Of a stretch of DNA of 64,000 nt, positions 7,503 to 17,286 are shown piece after piece. The position numbers were made by a program, and so were the translations under genes. Origin of the DNA: Streptococcus oralis (GTDB lineage: Bacteria; Bacillota; Bacilli; Lactobacillales; Streptococcaceae); contig NZ_CP079724.1 in NCBI RefSeq assembly GCF_019334565.1, positions 765,001 through 829,000 on the forward strand, given 5' to 3'. The notes under the pieces are model-generated. The model saw nothing but the letters and a program-made list of their open reading frames with translations. It was not told the DNA's origin and searched no databases. Position 1 is the stretch's first letter; every line of letters begins with the position of its first letter.

Positions 7503-8687
7503 ATGAAAAGAAATAAGAAGGCAAAAAAATGGCAATTATACACAGCGATTGGTATTGCCAGTGCTATTGTTATCGGTGCTGCGGGAATTTTGATTTTTAG
7601 ACAACCTTCCCAGTCAGCAGTCAAGGATGAAACCTCTCATATCGTTACTGCTAAGGAAGGTTCCGTTGCTTCATCGGTTCTCTTGTCAGGTACGGTTACA
7701 GCAAAAAATGAACAATACGTTTATTTTGATGCTAGTAAGGGAGATTTAGATGAAATTCTCGTTTCGGTTGGAGACAAGGTCGAAGAAGGGCAAGCTTTGG
7801 TCAAATACAGCAGTGCGGATGCTCAAGCTGCCTATGATGCAGCAGAACGTGCAGTTGCAAAGGCAGACCGTCATATCGAGGAGTTAAAAAAAGCTCGTGA
7901 AAATGCATCAGCTGCACCAGCTTCTCCACAGGTTCCAACAGAAGCTGGACTCCCAGAACAGGCGCAAGCAGCGACTTCTTCAGTATCTTCTATTGATTCT
8001 CAAATCAGTGATGCCAAGGATAATCGTGCAGATGCTGTGGCTCAGCTCAATAAGGCTCAAGCACAATTAGATGCAGCAACTGTCCTCAGTACACTAGAAG
8101 GGACTGTAGTTGAAGTTAATCGTAATGTTTCCAAATCGCCAACAGGTAATAGCCAAGTGGTAGTACATGTCGTAAGTAATGAAAACTTGCAGGTCAAAGG
8201 AGAGTTGTCTGAATACAACCTTGCTAATCTTTCTGTTGGACAAGAAGTTACCTTTACTTCGAAGGTTTATCAAGATAAGAGCTGGACAGGTAAGATTAGC
8301 TATATTTCTGATTATCCTAAAAACAACGGAGAAGCAGCAAATGCAGCCCTTGGAGGAAATACTGGCTCTAAGTACCCTTATACTGTTGATGTGACCAGCG
8401 ATATCGGAGAGTTGAAACAAGGCTTCTCTGTCAGTGTGGAAGTCAAAAATAAGAGTAAGGCCATCCTTGTTCCTCTGACAAGTGTTGTTACCGAAAATGA
8501 CAAAAACTATGTCTGGCTCGTTGACGACCAGAAAAAAGCCAAGAAAGTGGAAGTTACTTTGGGGAATGCGGATGCAGACAACCAAGAAATTACTTCAGGT
8601 TTGACAGACGGTGCCAAGGTCATCAGTAATCCAACATCTTCCTTGGAAGAAGGAAAAGAGGTGAAGGCTGATGAAGAAACTAATTAG
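7503..8687 (+). CDS. MacA-like membrane fusion protein of an ABC exporter
   Basis: 394 aa. An N-terminal membrane anchor (residues 9-31) is followed by a lipoyl-like half motif, a long alpha-helical hairpin (about 107-195, heptad-rich and Ala/Gln-rich), the second lipoyl half, a beta-barrel (TFTSKVYQDKSWTG...) and a membrane-proximal domain (VPLTSVV...YVWLVDD). This is the periplasmic-adaptor fold that Gram-positives pair with MacB-type permeases. It overlaps the ATPase gene by 17 bases. The pneumococcal counterpart forms a MacAB-like pump linked to peptide and antibiotic tolerance (from memory). AAAGGAG supports the start. Confidence 0.93.
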   Translation: MKRNKKAKKWQLYTAIGIASAIVIGAAGILIFRQPSQSAVKDETSHIVTAKEGSVASSVLLSGTVTAKNEQYVYFDASKGDLDEILVSVGDKVEEGQALVKYSSADAQAAYDAAERAVAKADRHIEELKKARENASAAPASPQVPTEAGLPEQAQAATSSVSSIDSQISDAKDNRADAVAQLNKAQAQLDAATVLSTLEGTVVEVNRNVSKSPTGNSQVVVHVVSNENLQVKGELSEYNLANLSVGQEVTFTSKVYQDKSWTGKISYISDYPKNNGEAANAALGGNTGSKYPYTVDVTSDIGELKQGFSVSVEVKNKSKAILVPLTSVVTENDKNYVWLVDDQKKAKKVEVTLGNADADNQEITSGLTDGAKVISNPTSSLEEGKEVKADEETN

Positions 8688-9372
8688 TCTCAAAAATATC
8701 TGTAGAAGTTATCGAAATGGTGACCAAGAACTGCAGGTCCTTAAAAATATCAATCTAGAAGTTCATGAAGGTGAGTTTGTTGCCATTATGGGACCATCTG
8801 GTTCTGGTAAGTCTACCTTGATGAATACCATCGGAATGTTGGATACACCAACTAGTGGAGAGTACTACCTTGAAGGACAAGAAGTTGCAGGTCTTGGAGA
8901 GAAACAACTGGCCAAGGTCCGCAATCAGCAAATCGGCTTTGTCTTTCAGCAGTTCTTTCTCTTGTCCAAGCTTAATGCTCTTCAAAACGTCGAATTGCCC
9001 TTGATTTACGCGGGTGTTTCGGCTTCAAAACGTCGGAAATTGGCTGAGGAGTTTCTGGAAAAGGTTGAGCTGACGGAGCGCAGTCATCATTTGCCGTCTG
9101 AGTTATCAGGTGGTCAAAAGCAACGTGTAGCGATTGCGCGTGCCTTGGTAAATAATCCCTCTATCATCCTAGCGGACGAACCTACAGGAGCCTTAGATAC
9201 CAAGACAGGAAATCAAATCATGCAGCTGTTGGTGGAGCTAAACAAGGAAGGGAAGACCATTATCATGGTCACGCACGAGCCTGAGATTGCTGCCTATGCC
9301 AAACGCCAAATTGTCATTCGTGATGGGGTCATCTCGTCTGACAGTGCTCAGGTAGAAAAGGAGGAAAACTAA
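8671..9372 (+). CDS. ABC transporter ATP-binding protein (MacB-type)
   Basis: 233 aa ATPase. Walker A GPSGSGKS (41-48), Q-loop near 93, signature LSGGQ (145-149), Walker B IILADE (165-170) and the switch His in MVTHEPE are all intact. The sequence belongs to the LolD/MacB/FtsE family, which powers mechanotransmission permeases rather than classical transport. It overlaps the adaptor gene and is one base short of touching the permease gene; the three make one operon. Confidence 0.95.
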   Translation: MKKLISLKNICRSYRNGDQELQVLKNINLEVHEGEFVAIMGPSGSGKSTLMNTIGMLDTPTSGEYYLEGQEVAGLGEKQLAKVRNQQIGFVFQQFFLLSKLNALQNVELPLIYAGVSASKRRKLAEEFLEKVELTERSHHLPSELSGGQKQRVAIARALVNNPSIILADEPTGALDTKTGNQIMQLLVELNKEGKTIIMVTHEPEIAAYAKRQIVIRDGVISSDSAQVEKEEN

Positions 9373-9373
9373 G

Positions 9374-10633
9374 ATGCAGAATCTGAAATTTGCCTTTTCA
9401 TCCATCATGGCCCACAAGATGCGTTCCTTCCTGACTATGATTGGGATTATCATCGGAGTTTCGTCTGTCGTTGTCATCATGGCTCTGGGAGACTCCATGT
9501 CTCGTCAGGTCAATAAAAATATGACCAAATCACAGAAGGATATCCATGTCTTTTTCTCTCCTATTAAAAGCAAGGACGGTTCCTTCACGCAGAAACAATC
9601 CGCTTTGACAGTCAGCGGGAAAGAAGAGGATGTTCATGTTGAACCACCAAAACCACTAGAATCCTGGGTCAAGGAAGCTGCTAAACTTAAAGGAGTAGAC
9701 AGTTACTATGTCACCAACTCGACCAACGTCACCCTATCTTATAAGGATAAGAAGGTTGAACGCGCGACTCTGACAGGCGGAAATAGTACCTACATGAACG
9801 CAGTTGAAAATGAAATCGTTGCGGGTAGAAGTCTAAGACCGCAAGACTACAAGGAATTTGCCAGTGTGATTTTGTTGGATGAAGAATTAGCCAAGAGTTT
9901 GTTTGATAGTCCAGAAGCTGCGGTTAATCAAGTCATCTCTGTCAATGAATTTAGTTACCGTGTGATTGGCGTTTATACTAGCAATGAAGCTAAAACTGCT
10001 AAAGCCTTTGGGATTGGTGGTCTTCCAATTACGACCAATATCTCTCTCGCAGCCAATTTTAATACTGATGAAATCTCGAATATCGTCTTTCGTGTCAATG
10101 ATACTAGTCTAACGCAGACCTTGGGACCAGAGTTGGCTCGAAAACTGACCGAGATTGCAGGTCTTCAACAAGGGGAGTACCAAGTTGCGGATGCAACTGC
10201 CGCCTTCCAAGAGGTACAACAACTATTTGGTTTTATGACCACCATTATCAGTGCCATTGCAGGAATCTCTCTCTTTGTCGGGGGAACTGGTGTTATGAAT
10301 ATCATGCTAGTTTCGGTTACAGAACGCACGCGTGAGATTGGTCTACGTAAGGCGCTTGGAGCTACACGGGCTAATATCTTGGTACAGTTTTTGATTGAGT
10401 CTATGATCTTGACCTTGCTAGGTGGTGTCATCGGTCTTGGGATTGCTGCTGGAATGACCATGTTAGCTGGAGTACTGCTTCAAAACATGATTGCAGGTAT
10501 TGAAGTTGGGGTTTCCCTCCCAATCGCTCTCTTTAGCTTGGCTGTGTCAGCCAGTGTTGGGATGGTTTTCGGAGTCTTGCCAGCCAATAAAGCGTCTAAG
10601 CTTGATCCGATTGAAGCCCTTCGTTATGAATAA
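9374..10633 (+). CDS. ABC transporter permease (MacB-type)
   Basis: 419 aa with MacB topology: one N-terminal helix (about 20-42, IGIIIGVSSVVVIMALGDSM), a large extracytoplasmic MacB-PCD domain (about 50-285) and three C-terminal helices in the FtsX domain, with the usual VMNIMLVSVTERTREIGLRKALGA stretch split around the cytoplasmic coupling helix. The start is backed by AAGGAGG inside the end of the ATPase gene. It exports peptides or drugs with its two upstream partners; the substrate cannot be told from sequence. Confidence 0.94.
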   Translation: MQNLKFAFSSIMAHKMRSFLTMIGIIIGVSSVVVIMALGDSMSRQVNKNMTKSQKDIHVFFSPIKSKDGSFTQKQSALTVSGKEEDVHVEPPKPLESWVKEAAKLKGVDSYYVTNSTNVTLSYKDKKVERATLTGGNSTYMNAVENEIVAGRSLRPQDYKEFASVILLDEELAKSLFDSPEAAVNQVISVNEFSYRVIGVYTSNEAKTAKAFGIGGLPITTNISLAANFNTDEISNIVFRVNDTSLTQTLGPELARKLTEIAGLQQGEYQVADATAAFQEVQQLFGFMTTIISAIAGISLFVGGTGVMNIMLVSVTERTREIGLRKALGATRANILVQFLIESMILTLLGGVIGLGIAAGMTMLAGVLLQNMIAGIEVGVSLPIALFSLAVSASVGMVFGVLPANKASKLDPIEALRYE

Positions 10634-10643
10634 GATATAGAAC

Positions 10644-10683
10644 AGAAAAAAACAAGATGGACATTTGTCTGTCTTGTTTTTGT
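10644..10683 (+). terminator. Terminator of the MacAB-like operon
   Basis: An AAAACAAGA / TCTTGTTTT stem with an inner GGACA / TGTCT continuation closes on a short loop and ends in TTTTTG. Confidence 0.85.
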
Positions 10684-10715
10684 ATGGATTTTCCTATCGA
10701 AAATCACTAAAAATA

Positions 10716-10724
10716 TGATATAAT
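10716..10724 (+). promoter_or_regulatory. metG extended -10 promoter
   Basis: TG-A-TATAAT at 10716-10724, 45 bases before the metG ATG. No good -35 is present, as is common with extended -10 promoters. Confidence 0.7.
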
Positions 10725-10769
10725 GAAGTGTTAGAAAAACAGGTTTCATTTGCCTGGAAAGGAAAAATT

Positions 10770-12767
10770 ATGTCTGAAAAGAATTTTTATATTACAACAC
10801 CGATTTACTATCCATCTGGTAAACTTCATATCGGTTCTGCCTACACAACCATCGCTTGTGATGTCCTAGCTCGCTACAAACGCCTCATGGGCTACGATGT
10901 CTTTTATCTGACAGGTCTTGATGAGCATGGTCAAAAGATCCAACAAAAAGCGGAAGAAGCTGGCATCACACCACAAGCCTATGTTGATGGCATGGCAGTT
11001 GGCGTCAAAGAACTCTGGAAATTACTCGATATCTCATATGATAAATTTATCCGTACAACTGATGATTACCATGAAAAAGTGGTAGCACAGGTCTTTGAGC
11101 GCTTGCTTGCTCAAGATGATATCTACTTGGGTGAATACTCTGGTTGGTATTCAGTTTCAGATGAGGAATTCTTTACAGAAAGTCAGCTTGCGGAAGTTTT
11201 CCGTGATGAAGCTGGAAATGTGACAGGCGGTATTGCTCCATCAGGTCACGAGGTTGAATGGGTTTCAGAAGAGTCTTATTTCCTTCGCCTCAGCAAATAC
11301 CAAGACCGTTTGGTTGAATTTTTCAAATCACATCCTGACTTCATTACTCCAGATGGTCGTCTTAATGAAATGTTGCGTAACTTCATCGAGCCAGGTTTAG
11401 AAGATTTGGCAGTTTCTCGTACAACCTTTACCTGGGGTGTGCCAGTCCCTTCCAATCCAAAACACGTTGTCTATGTTTGGATCGATGCCCTTCTTAACTA
11501 TGCGACTGCTCTTGGTTACGGTCAAGACGATCATGCTAACTATGATAAATTCTGGAATGGAACGGTCTTCCACATGGTCGGAAAAGACATTCTTCGTTTC
11601 CACTCCATCTACTGGCCAATCCTTCTCATGATGTTGGATATGAAATTGCCTGCCCGCTTGATTGCCCATGGTTGGTTCGTCATGAAAGACGGCAAGATGT
11701 CTAAGTCTAAAGGGAATGTCGTTTATCCTGAAATGTTAGTAGAGCGTTATGGACTGGATCCACTTCGTTACTACCTCATGCGTAGCCTTCCTGTTGGTTC
11801 AGATGGAACCTTCACTCCTGAGGACTACATTGGCCGTATCAACTATGAATTGGCCAATGACCTTGGAAACCTCCTTAACCGTACGGTTTCTATGATTAAC
11901 AAGTATTTTGATGGGCAAATCCCTGCCTATGTAGAGGGTGTGACTGAATTTGATAATGCTCTTGCTGAGGTTGCAGAGCAATCTATCTCTGACTACCATA
12001 CACACATGGAAGCAGTTGACTATCCACGTGCTTTAGAAGCAGTATGGACTCTTATATCACGTACCAACAAATACATAGATGAGACAGCCCCATGGGTCTT
12101 GGCTAAGGATGAAGAGCACCGTGACCAATTGGCAAGTGTCATGAGCCACTTGGCAGCCAGCCTTCGTGTCGTAGCTCACATGATTGAGCCCTTTATGATG
12201 GGAACTAGTCGCGCTGTATTGGCACAACTTGGTCTAGCAGAAGTTTCTAGCCTAGAAAACTTGAGCTTGGCAGATTTCCCTGCAGGTGTGACTGTTGTTG
12301 CCAAAGGAACACCAATCTTCCCGCGTCTCGACATGGAAGAAGAGATTGCCTATATCAAGGAACAAATGGAAGGCAACAAACCAGCCGTCGAAAAAGAATG
12401 GAATCCAGATGAAGTTGAACTCAAACTCAACAAGGAAGAAATCAAGTTTGAAGACTTTGATAAGGTCGAAATCCGTGTTGCAGAGGTCAAAGAAGTGTCT
12501 AAAGTAGAAGGTTCTGACAAGTTGCTCCAATTCCGCCTCGATGCAGGTGATGGCGAAGACCGTCAAATCCTCTCAGGAATTGCCAAATACTATCCAAACG
12601 AACAAGAATTGGTCGGCAAGAAGGTCCAAATCGTTGCCAACCTCAAACCACGCAAGATGATGAAAAAATATGTCAGTCAAGGAATGATCCTCTCAGCTGA
12701 ACATGAAGGCAAATTAACCCTTCTCACAGTTGATCCAGCTGTACCAAACGGAAGTGTGATTGGCTAA
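10770..12767 (+). CDS. metG: methionyl-tRNA synthetase
   Basis: 665 aa class I synthetase that charges tRNA-Met. HIGS (20-23) is the HIGH-box variant and KMSKS lies at 309-313. The C-terminal 100 residues form a tRNA-binding (OB-fold, Trbp111-like) domain beginning about [14 protein letters not shown], which also dimerises the enzyme. The ATG at 10770 is used because GGAAAGGAAAA precedes it and the length then equals the family norm; an upstream GTG at 10728 lies almost in the -10 box and is not credible. Confidence 0.97.
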   Translation: MSEKNFYITTPIYYPSGKLHIGSAYTTIACDVLARYKRLMGYDVFYLTGLDEHGQKIQQKAEEAGITPQAYVDGMAVGVKELWKLLDISYDKFIRTTDDYHEKVVAQVFERLLAQDDIYLGEYSGWYSVSDEEFFTESQLAEVFRDEAGNVTGGIAPSGHEVEWVSEESYFLRLSKYQDRLVEFFKSHPDFITPDGRLNEMLRNFIEPGLEDLAVSRTTFTWGVPVPSNPKHVVYVWIDALLNYATALGYGQDDHANYDKFWNGTVFHMVGKDILRFHSIYWPILLMMLDMKLPARLIAHGWFVMKDGKMSKSKGNVVYPEMLVERYGLDPLRYYLMRSLPVGSDGTFTPEDYIGRINYELANDLGNLLNRTVSMINKYFDGQIPAYVEGVTEFDNALAEVAEQSISDYHTHMEAVDYPRALEAVWTLISRTNKYIDETAPWVLAKDEEHRDQLASVMSHLAASLRVVAHMIEPFMMGTSRAVLAQLGLAEVSSLENLSLADFPAGVTVVAKGTPIFPRLDMEEEIAYIKEQMEGNKPAVEKEWNPDEVELKLNKEEIKFEDFDKVEIRVAEVKEVSKVEGSDKLLQFRLDAGDGEDRQILSGIAKYYPNEQELVGKKVQIVANLKPRKMMKKYVSQGMILSAEHEGKLTLLTVDPAVPNGSVIG

Positions 12768-12771
12768 TAGC

Positions 12772-12802
12772 AAAAAACCAACGTTATACACGTTGGTTTT
12801 TC
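12772..12802. terminator. Bidirectional terminator between metG and the kinase-like gene
   Basis: AAAAACCAACG / CGTTGGTTTTT, an 11-bp perfect stem with a 7-base loop. It has T runs on both strands and overlaps the stop codon of the convergent gene. Confidence 0.92.
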
Positions 12803-13317
12803 TTGTTATGCGCGAGATTTTCTAAGAAGTAATCCATCTCCTTTTGCGACCGGAGGACAATTACTTTCTCAGGGTAGGTTTCTTGAACCCGTTGATAGCG
12901 TTCTTTAGCATGTTTTGTCCGCCCATCCCAGAGAATCCATCGGATAAAATCCCAGTCAAAGCGTTCAGGACAGCCTGCTGCCATACTTTCTCTGACTTTA
13001 CCTCGGTATGTGAGATACCGTTTAAAGGCTCGAAAGAGACAAGTCCATGGGGAAAAGTTGAGAAAGATGATTTGGTCAGCTTCCAGCATTCTTTCTTCAT
13101 AGCAACACCAAGAGTAGTTGCCGTCGATGACCCAAGCTTCGTGCTTTGTGAGAAAGTTTTTCATCTCGGTCAACATCCATTCGCGGTCACTGTCTTGCCA
13201 ACCAGGTTGAAATTGAAGTGTATCCATATGCAGTTTGGGGATGGAGTAGTAGTTTGACAACTTTTCAGCTAGAGTTGACTTGCCAGCTCCAGAATATCCT
13301 ATGATTGCGATTTTCAT
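12784..13317 (-). CDS. P-loop adenylate-kinase-like protein (FlaR / topology modulation family)
   Basis: 177 aa with an N-terminal Walker A GYSGAGKST (7-15), an HMDTLQFQPGW segment after strand 2 and a WVIDGNY motif typical of the family annotated as DNA topology modulation protein FlaR. That name is historical; the fold is that of small-molecule kinases, and the true substrate is unknown. AAAAGG precedes the ATG. It converges on metG and lies upstream of rpsT on the same strand. Confidence 0.85.
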   Translation of the reverse strand: MKIAIIGYSGAGKSTLAEKLSNYYSIPKLHMDTLQFQPGWQDSDREWMLTEMKNFLTKHEAWVIDGNYSWCCYEERMLEADQIIFLNFSPWTCLFRAFKRYLTYRGKVRESMAAGCPERFDWDFIRWILWDGRTKHAKERYQRVQETYPEKVIVLRSQKEMDYFLENLAHNKKNQRV

Positions 13318-13339
13318 TTTCTACCTTTTCTGATTAGAG

Positions 13340-13369
13340 GACAAAAAAACAGCCTCTATGGACTGTTTC
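13340..13369 (-). terminator. rpsT terminator
   Basis: Read on the minus strand: AAACAG-T-CC, loop, GG-CTGTTT with one bulged T, followed by a T7 run. It begins at the rpsT stop codon. Confidence 0.8.
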
Positions 13370-13606
13370 TTATTTAGCAAGTTTAGCTGAAAGACGAGCT
13401 TTATCGCGGCTTGCTTTGTTTTTATGAATCAAACCTTTAGTTTCTGCTTTGTCGATAGCTGAGCTAGCAGCACGGAAAAGTTCTTCAGAAGGGTTTGCTT
13501 CGAAAGCTTTGATAGCAGTACGCATAGCTGATTTTTGAGCTGAGTTTTTTTCGTTTTGTTTAACGTTCAATTCAGCGCGTTTGATAGCTGATTTAATGTT
13601 TGCCAA
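13370..13606 (-). CDS. rpsT: 30S ribosomal protein S20, TTG start
   Basis: 78 aa, basic, all-helical 16S rRNA-binding protein of the 30S body. The family always begins [10 protein letters not shown], and here that methionine is encoded by TTG at 13606, 7 bases after GGAGGT. The in-frame ATG 15 bases upstream is part of the ribosome site itself (ATGGAGGT) and would add five foreign residues, so it is not the start. It is monocistronic, with its own promoter and terminator. A TTG start on S20 is known elsewhere and is linked to autoregulation of translation. Confidence 0.96.
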
Positions 13607-13637
13607 TGTTCTTACCTCCATATTTACTAACTATACC

Positions 13638-13666
13638 ATTATATATGAAAACTTAGGTTTTGACAA
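13638..13666 (-). promoter_or_regulatory. rpsT promoter
   Basis: Minus strand TTGTCA (13666-13661), 17-base spacer, TATAAT (13643-13638). It is among the best promoters in the window, as expected for a ribosomal protein gene. Confidence 0.85.
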
Positions 13667-13673
13667 GGGGAAA

Positions 13674-14594
13674 TTATTTTTTTAGGTAAATTTCATCGAT
13701 TTCATGGTTTTTAGTCTTGTGGAGAATGACCTCGGCGCGATTCCTTGTTGGTTCGATATAGTTTTGTAGATTTGTGAGATTAATACTGGTCCAAACCTGG
13801 TGTGCAAAGGATTCAACTTCTCCAATTGGCATTTGCGTAAAGCGGTGGTAGTAGCTGTTGGGATCATTTTGGGCAAAGCTGAGCAGTTTCAAGAAACGAT
13901 CCAGATACCAGCTTTCAATATCCTCGACAGCAGCATCCACATAGATGGAGAAATCAAAGAAATCAGTGATGTAAAGACGCTCATTTTGAGGATTTTGAAA
14001 GACATTAATCCCCTCTACAATGACAAAGTCAGCAGCTTTGACACATTGTTTCTCCCCAAGAACGATGTCATACACTTCATGAGAATAGACAGGAATATCG
14101 ACATCTTGGCCATTTTTTAGGCGATCAAGAAAATTCAGCAAGGCTTCCATATCATAACTTTCAGGAAAACCTTTGCGATTTAAGATATCTTGGTCAATCA
14201 AGATTTGATTGGGATAGAGAAAACCGTCAGTTGTCACCAATTCTACAGTAGCATCTGGGAGAGTACGTGATAGAAGAATCTGAAGTAAGCGACTAGTAGT
14301 CGATTTCCCGACAGCAACACTTCCAGAAACCCCAATGATAAAAGGTTGGGATTTGCTTTCACGTTGGAGGAAAATTCCTTTTGAAAATGCCAAATCATCC
14401 TTAGTGCGCTTGTAAATATGGATAAGATGAACAAGGGGAAGATAGACGTCCGTTACGTCCTGCAGACTAATCTGGTCATTGAAACTCTTGATGGATTCTA
14501 ACTCTTCCTCTGTCAAGGGAGGGGTTGTTTTGCGATGCAATGATTGCCAAGTCTGGCGACTGATTTTTTCAAAATGTAAAAATTCGTTGGTCAT
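13674..14594 (-). CDS. coaA: pantothenate kinase, type I
   Basis: 306 aa kinase for the first step of coenzyme A synthesis (pantothenate to phosphopantothenate). The P-loop [11 protein letters not shown] (88-98), the DGFLYPNQ segment and the IVEGINVFQ strand are all typical of prokaryotic type I CoaA, the class inhibited by CoA. The ATG at 14594 ([10 protein letters not shown]) is preceded by AGGGGAAAACAA; a longer reading lacks a ribosome site. It probably has its own promoter, with TATGAT in an extended -10 context upstream. Confidence 0.97.
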   Translation of the reverse strand: MTNEFLHFEKISRQTWQSLHRKTTPPLTEEELESIKSFNDQISLQDVTDVYLPLVHLIHIYKRTKDDLAFSKGIFLQRESKSQPFIIGVSGSVAVGKSTTSRLLQILLSRTLPDATVELVTTDGFLYPNQILIDQDILNRKGFPESYDMEALLNFLDRLKNGQDVDIPVYSHEVYDIVLGEKQCVKAADFVIVEGINVFQNPQNERLYITDFFDFSIYVDAAVEDIESWYLDRFLKLLSFAQNDPNSYYHRFTQMPIGEVESFAHQVWTSINLTNLQNYIEPTRNRAEVILHKTKNHEIDEIYLKK

Positions 14595-14656
14595 TTGTTT
14601 TCCCCTAGATATTTTGTTAATCATACCATAAAAAGCTAAAAAAATAAAGCGGTTTC

Positions 14657-14685
14657 TTGATGGTAGTAAGTCAATATCGTATAAT
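14657..14685 (+). promoter_or_regulatory. Promoter for the 134-aa membrane protein gene
   Basis: TTGATG (14657-14662), 17-base spacer, TATAAT (14680-14685). The 100-base leader contains GGAGG followed by a three-codon ORF (ATG ATG AGA TAG, near 14713) before the real ribosome site AGGAGGT. Confidence 0.7.
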
Positions 14686-14795
14686 AGAGGTAGATGGAGG
14701 TTGAATAATTTAATGATGAGATAGGGAATTGTTTCTGAAGACTTATCAATTATTAAAAGTGGGATTTTTAGTTCGCAACTTATAGGAGGTATACA

Positions 14796-15200
14796 ATGAA
14801 AATTTTGAGATGTTACATATTGGAACTCTGTTTTATTTTAAGTTTTACACTACCTTTTATAAGGGGAGCAAATGCGGATAATGGGAGACGCTTTGTAGAA
14901 ACCTACTACGGCTTTACCTTCTTAATGGATCATCTCCTTGTAACAGTTGTCTTTATCTGTTCACTCTTGATTGCTTGGCTAGTAAAAAAGCAGTGGACAA
15001 AATGGCTTGCTGCTGGTAGTTATCTATTTTTGATTTTGTGGATTGCTACAGAAGGATATCTATTCCGTATGTCACTAGATGATTTGATACGACTTTGGAC
15101 AAGTTTGGAAATCTTGACACAAACTTATCAGTTGGGTTTTTATCTAAACATCATATTGGGAATCCTATTGATAATAAAGTATTTTAAGGTTAAGAAATAG
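14796..15200 (+). CDS. hypothetical membrane protein, about four helices
   Basis: 134 aa. Hydrophobic segments are at about 4-22, 44-64, 70-88 and 108-130, with a basic end (FKVKK). No family is recognised. The start is secure: AGGAGGT lies 7 bases before the ATG. It has its own promoter and a terminator, so it is monocistronic between coaA and the nucleoside operon. Confidence 0.8.
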   Translation: MKILRCYILELCFILSFTLPFIRGANADNGRRFVETYYGFTFLMDHLLVTVVFICSLLIAWLVKKQWTKWLAAGSYLFLILWIATEGYLFRMSLDDLIRLWTSLEILTQTYQLGFYLNIILGILLIIKYFKVKK

Positions 15201-15298
15201 TAATAAAAATGCGCCTGATTGCAGACGAACTGTTTTTTCCTGACTATGATAATTTGTAGTTCCTGATAGATTGTAATGTATTTCTGATAATTGAAAGA

Positions 15299-15341
15299 GA
15301 TTGAAGAAAAGGTTTTTTGACTAAGATTCTTCAGTCTTTTT
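15299..15341 (+). terminator. Terminator after the membrane protein gene
   Basis: GATTGAAGAA / TTCTTCAGTC (10 bp with one G-U pair) with an 18-base loop, then TTTTTC. Upstream, three loosely repeated TTCCTGA-type units occur between 15226 and 15288 without a clear role. Confidence 0.65.
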
Positions 15342-15356
15342 CACTTTATCATCACT

Positions 15357-15396
15357 TTGTAAACGATTTACAATTCAAGCCAAATTATGGTAAAAT
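15357..15396 (+). promoter_or_regulatory. Promoter and 17-bp palindrome of the nucleoside operon
   Basis: TTTACA (15367-15372), 18-base spacer, TAAAAT (15391-15396) with extended TGG. The perfect palindrome TTGTAAACGATTTACAA (15357-15373, arms of 7 around CGA) covers the -35. It resembles a CcpA (cre) site but is one base longer than the consensus, so another repressor is possible. The ATG follows the -10 by six bases, predicting a leaderless transcript. Confidence 0.6.
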
Positions 15397-15402
15397 AGTT
15401 TT

Positions 15403-15993
15403 ATGAGTAAAATGTATTATGCAGAAAATCCTGATGCTGCTCACGACATTCATGAGTTGAGAGTGGAGTTGTTGGGAGAAAACATGACCTTTTTGACGGA
15501 TGCGGGGGTTTTTAGCAAGAAAATGGTTGACTTTGGGAGTCAGCTCTTGCTCAAGTGCCTAGAGGTCAATGAAGGAGAGAAGGTCCTTGATGTGGGCTGT
15601 GGATATGGGCCATTGGGTTTGTCATTGGTCAAGGCTTATGGAGTTCAGGTGACCATGGTTGATATTAATAATCGCGCCTTGGACTTAGCACGACAAAATG
15701 CCGAAAGAAATAGAGTAGAAGCGGAGATTTTCCAATCCAATATCTATGAACAAGTTGAAGGGAAGTTTGACCATGTTATTTCCAATCCGCCGATTCGAGC
15801 GGGTAAACAGGTTGTTCATGAGATTATCGAAAAGAGCAGAGATTTCTTGAAAGACGGAGGAGATTTAACCATCGTCATTCAGAAAAAGCAAGGAGCTCCA
15901 AGTGCTAAAAATAAGATGGAAGATGTTTTTGGCAATTGTGAAATCGTAAAGAAAGATAAGGGATATTATATCCTTAGAAGTGTGAAAGCATGA
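15403..15993 (+). CDS. class I SAM-dependent methyltransferase, RsmC-like
   Basis: 196 aa. The AdoMet motif DVGCGYG (63-69) and the catalytic NPPIRAGK (128-135) define the RsmC/RlmG group, which methylates the exocyclic amino group of guanine in rRNA; streptococcal members are half the length of E. coli RsmC and lack its N-terminal domain. The exact target is unproven. The ATG lies at the expected transcription start and no ribosome site is possible, so the mRNA should be leaderless. It overlaps deoA by 4 bases (ATGA) and heads the nucleoside operon. Confidence 0.9.
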   Translation: MSKMYYAENPDAAHDIHELRVELLGENMTFLTDAGVFSKKMVDFGSQLLLKCLEVNEGEKVLDVGCGYGPLGLSLVKAYGVQVTMVDINNRALDLARQNAERNRVEAEIFQSNIYEQVEGKFDHVISNPPIRAGKQVVHEIIEKSRDFLKDGGDLTIVIQKKQGAPSAKNKMEDVFGNCEIVKKDKGYYILRSVKA

Positions 15994-17267
15994 GAGCAGT
16001 TGATTTAATCCAAAAGAAACGAGATGGTCAAGAACTGACTGCAGCTGAAATCAAATGGTTGGTAGAAGGCTATGTGGCTGGAACTGTTCCAGACTATCAG
16101 ATGTCTGCTTTTGCTATGGCTGTTTATTTTAAAGGAATGACCACACGTGAGATTTCTGATCTGACGATGAATATGGTCAAGACAGGTCAGGAGTTTGACT
16201 TGTCAGCTATTGATGGGGTTAAAGTTGATAAGCACTCTACTGGTGGTGTAGGTGATAAGGTGACCTTAGTCTTGGCTCCACTTGTTGCGAGTTTCGGTGT
16301 GCCCGTTGCTAAAATGAGTGGTCGTGGTCTCGGCCATACTGGTGGAACAATTGATAAATTGGAGTCCATTAAGGGCTATCAAGTCGAGCGAAGTCAAGAA
16401 GATTTTATTCGTCAGGTACAGGACATTGGTGTATCTGTCATTGGGCAGTCAGATCAGCTGGTTAAAGCAGACAAACTTCTCTATGCCCTCCGAGATGTGA
16501 CAGCAACTGTCGACACGATTCCTTTGATTGCTAGTTCTGTCATGAGCAAGAAAATTGCTGCTGGGGCGGATGCTATTTTGCTAGACGTAACGGTCGGTGA
16601 GGGTGCCTTCATGAAGACGGTTGATGAGGCGCGCAAATTAGCTCAAACCATGGTGGATCTTGGTAAGGCAGTTGGTCGAAAGACGGTAGCAGTCATTACC
16701 GATATGAGCCAACCCTTGGGAAGAGCCATTGGCAATCGTCTCGAAATCCTTGAGGCAATCGAGATTCTTCAAGGAAAAGGCCGAGAAGATATTAGTCACT
16801 TTATCTGCGAGCTAGCTCAGATTATGCTTGGCTTGGCTGATGTTGAGAAAACGATCGAGGAAATCCGTCAACACCTGGAAAATGGCCAAGCACTGGCTAA
16901 GTTTGAAGAAATGGTAGCAGCACAAGGCGGTGATTTAGAAGATCTCTATCGCCCCGTCAAAGTTGCCCATGTGGTGGAAATCCATGCTCAAGAAACGGGT
17001 GTTATTTCAGCCCTTCCAGCTATGGAATTTGGGCTCTATGCCATGAGACTAGGAGCTGGTCGTGCAGTCAAGTCTGATGACTTGGACTATGAAACAGGGA
17101 TTGTTTTTGAAAAGAAAGTTGGAGATTCCGTTCAAAAGGGTGAAATTGTTGCAAAAGTTTATACAAATGGAAAAATTTCTTCTGAACTAGTTACAGAATT
17201 TCAAAAATATGTTAAAATAAATGATGGAGTGCAAAGTTTACGAGAAATTATAGAAATTATCTCATAA
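15990..17267 (+). CDS. deoA: pyrimidine-nucleoside phosphorylase
   Basis: 425 aa. It cleaves thymidine, deoxyuridine or uridine with phosphate to base and (deoxy)ribose-1-phosphate. The phosphate-binding motif [10 protein letters not shown] (81-90) and the family signature beginning [11 protein letters not shown] (110-120) are intact. Gram-positive members accept both uridine and thymidine (Pdp type), and I cannot separate that from DeoA by eye. It is coupled to the methyltransferase gene and followed 19 bases later by deoC, which uses its product after phosphopentomutase. Confidence 0.95.
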   Translation: MRAVDLIQKKRDGQELTAAEIKWLVEGYVAGTVPDYQMSAFAMAVYFKGMTTREISDLTMNMVKTGQEFDLSAIDGVKVDKHSTGGVGDKVTLVLAPLVASFGVPVAKMSGRGLGHTGGTIDKLESIKGYQVERSQEDFIRQVQDIGVSVIGQSDQLVKADKLLYALRDVTATVDTIPLIASSVMSKKIAAGADAILLDVTVGEGAFMKTVDEARKLAQTMVDLGKAVGRKTVAVITDMSQPLGRAIGNRLEILEAIEILQGKGREDISHFICELAQIMLGLADVEKTIEEIRQHLENGQALAKFEEMVAAQGGDLEDLYRPVKVAHVVEIHAQETGVISALPAMEFGLYAMRLGAGRAVKSDDLDYETGIVFEKKVGDSVQKGEIVAKVYTNGKISSELVTEFQKYVKINDGVQSLREIIEIIS

Positions 17268-17286
17268 AACCAGGGAGAATCCGAAT

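Noticed and set aside
8094..8585. 163-codon ORF antisense to the MacA-like gene
   Set aside because: Lies inside a gene with a recognised fold and has no start signals.
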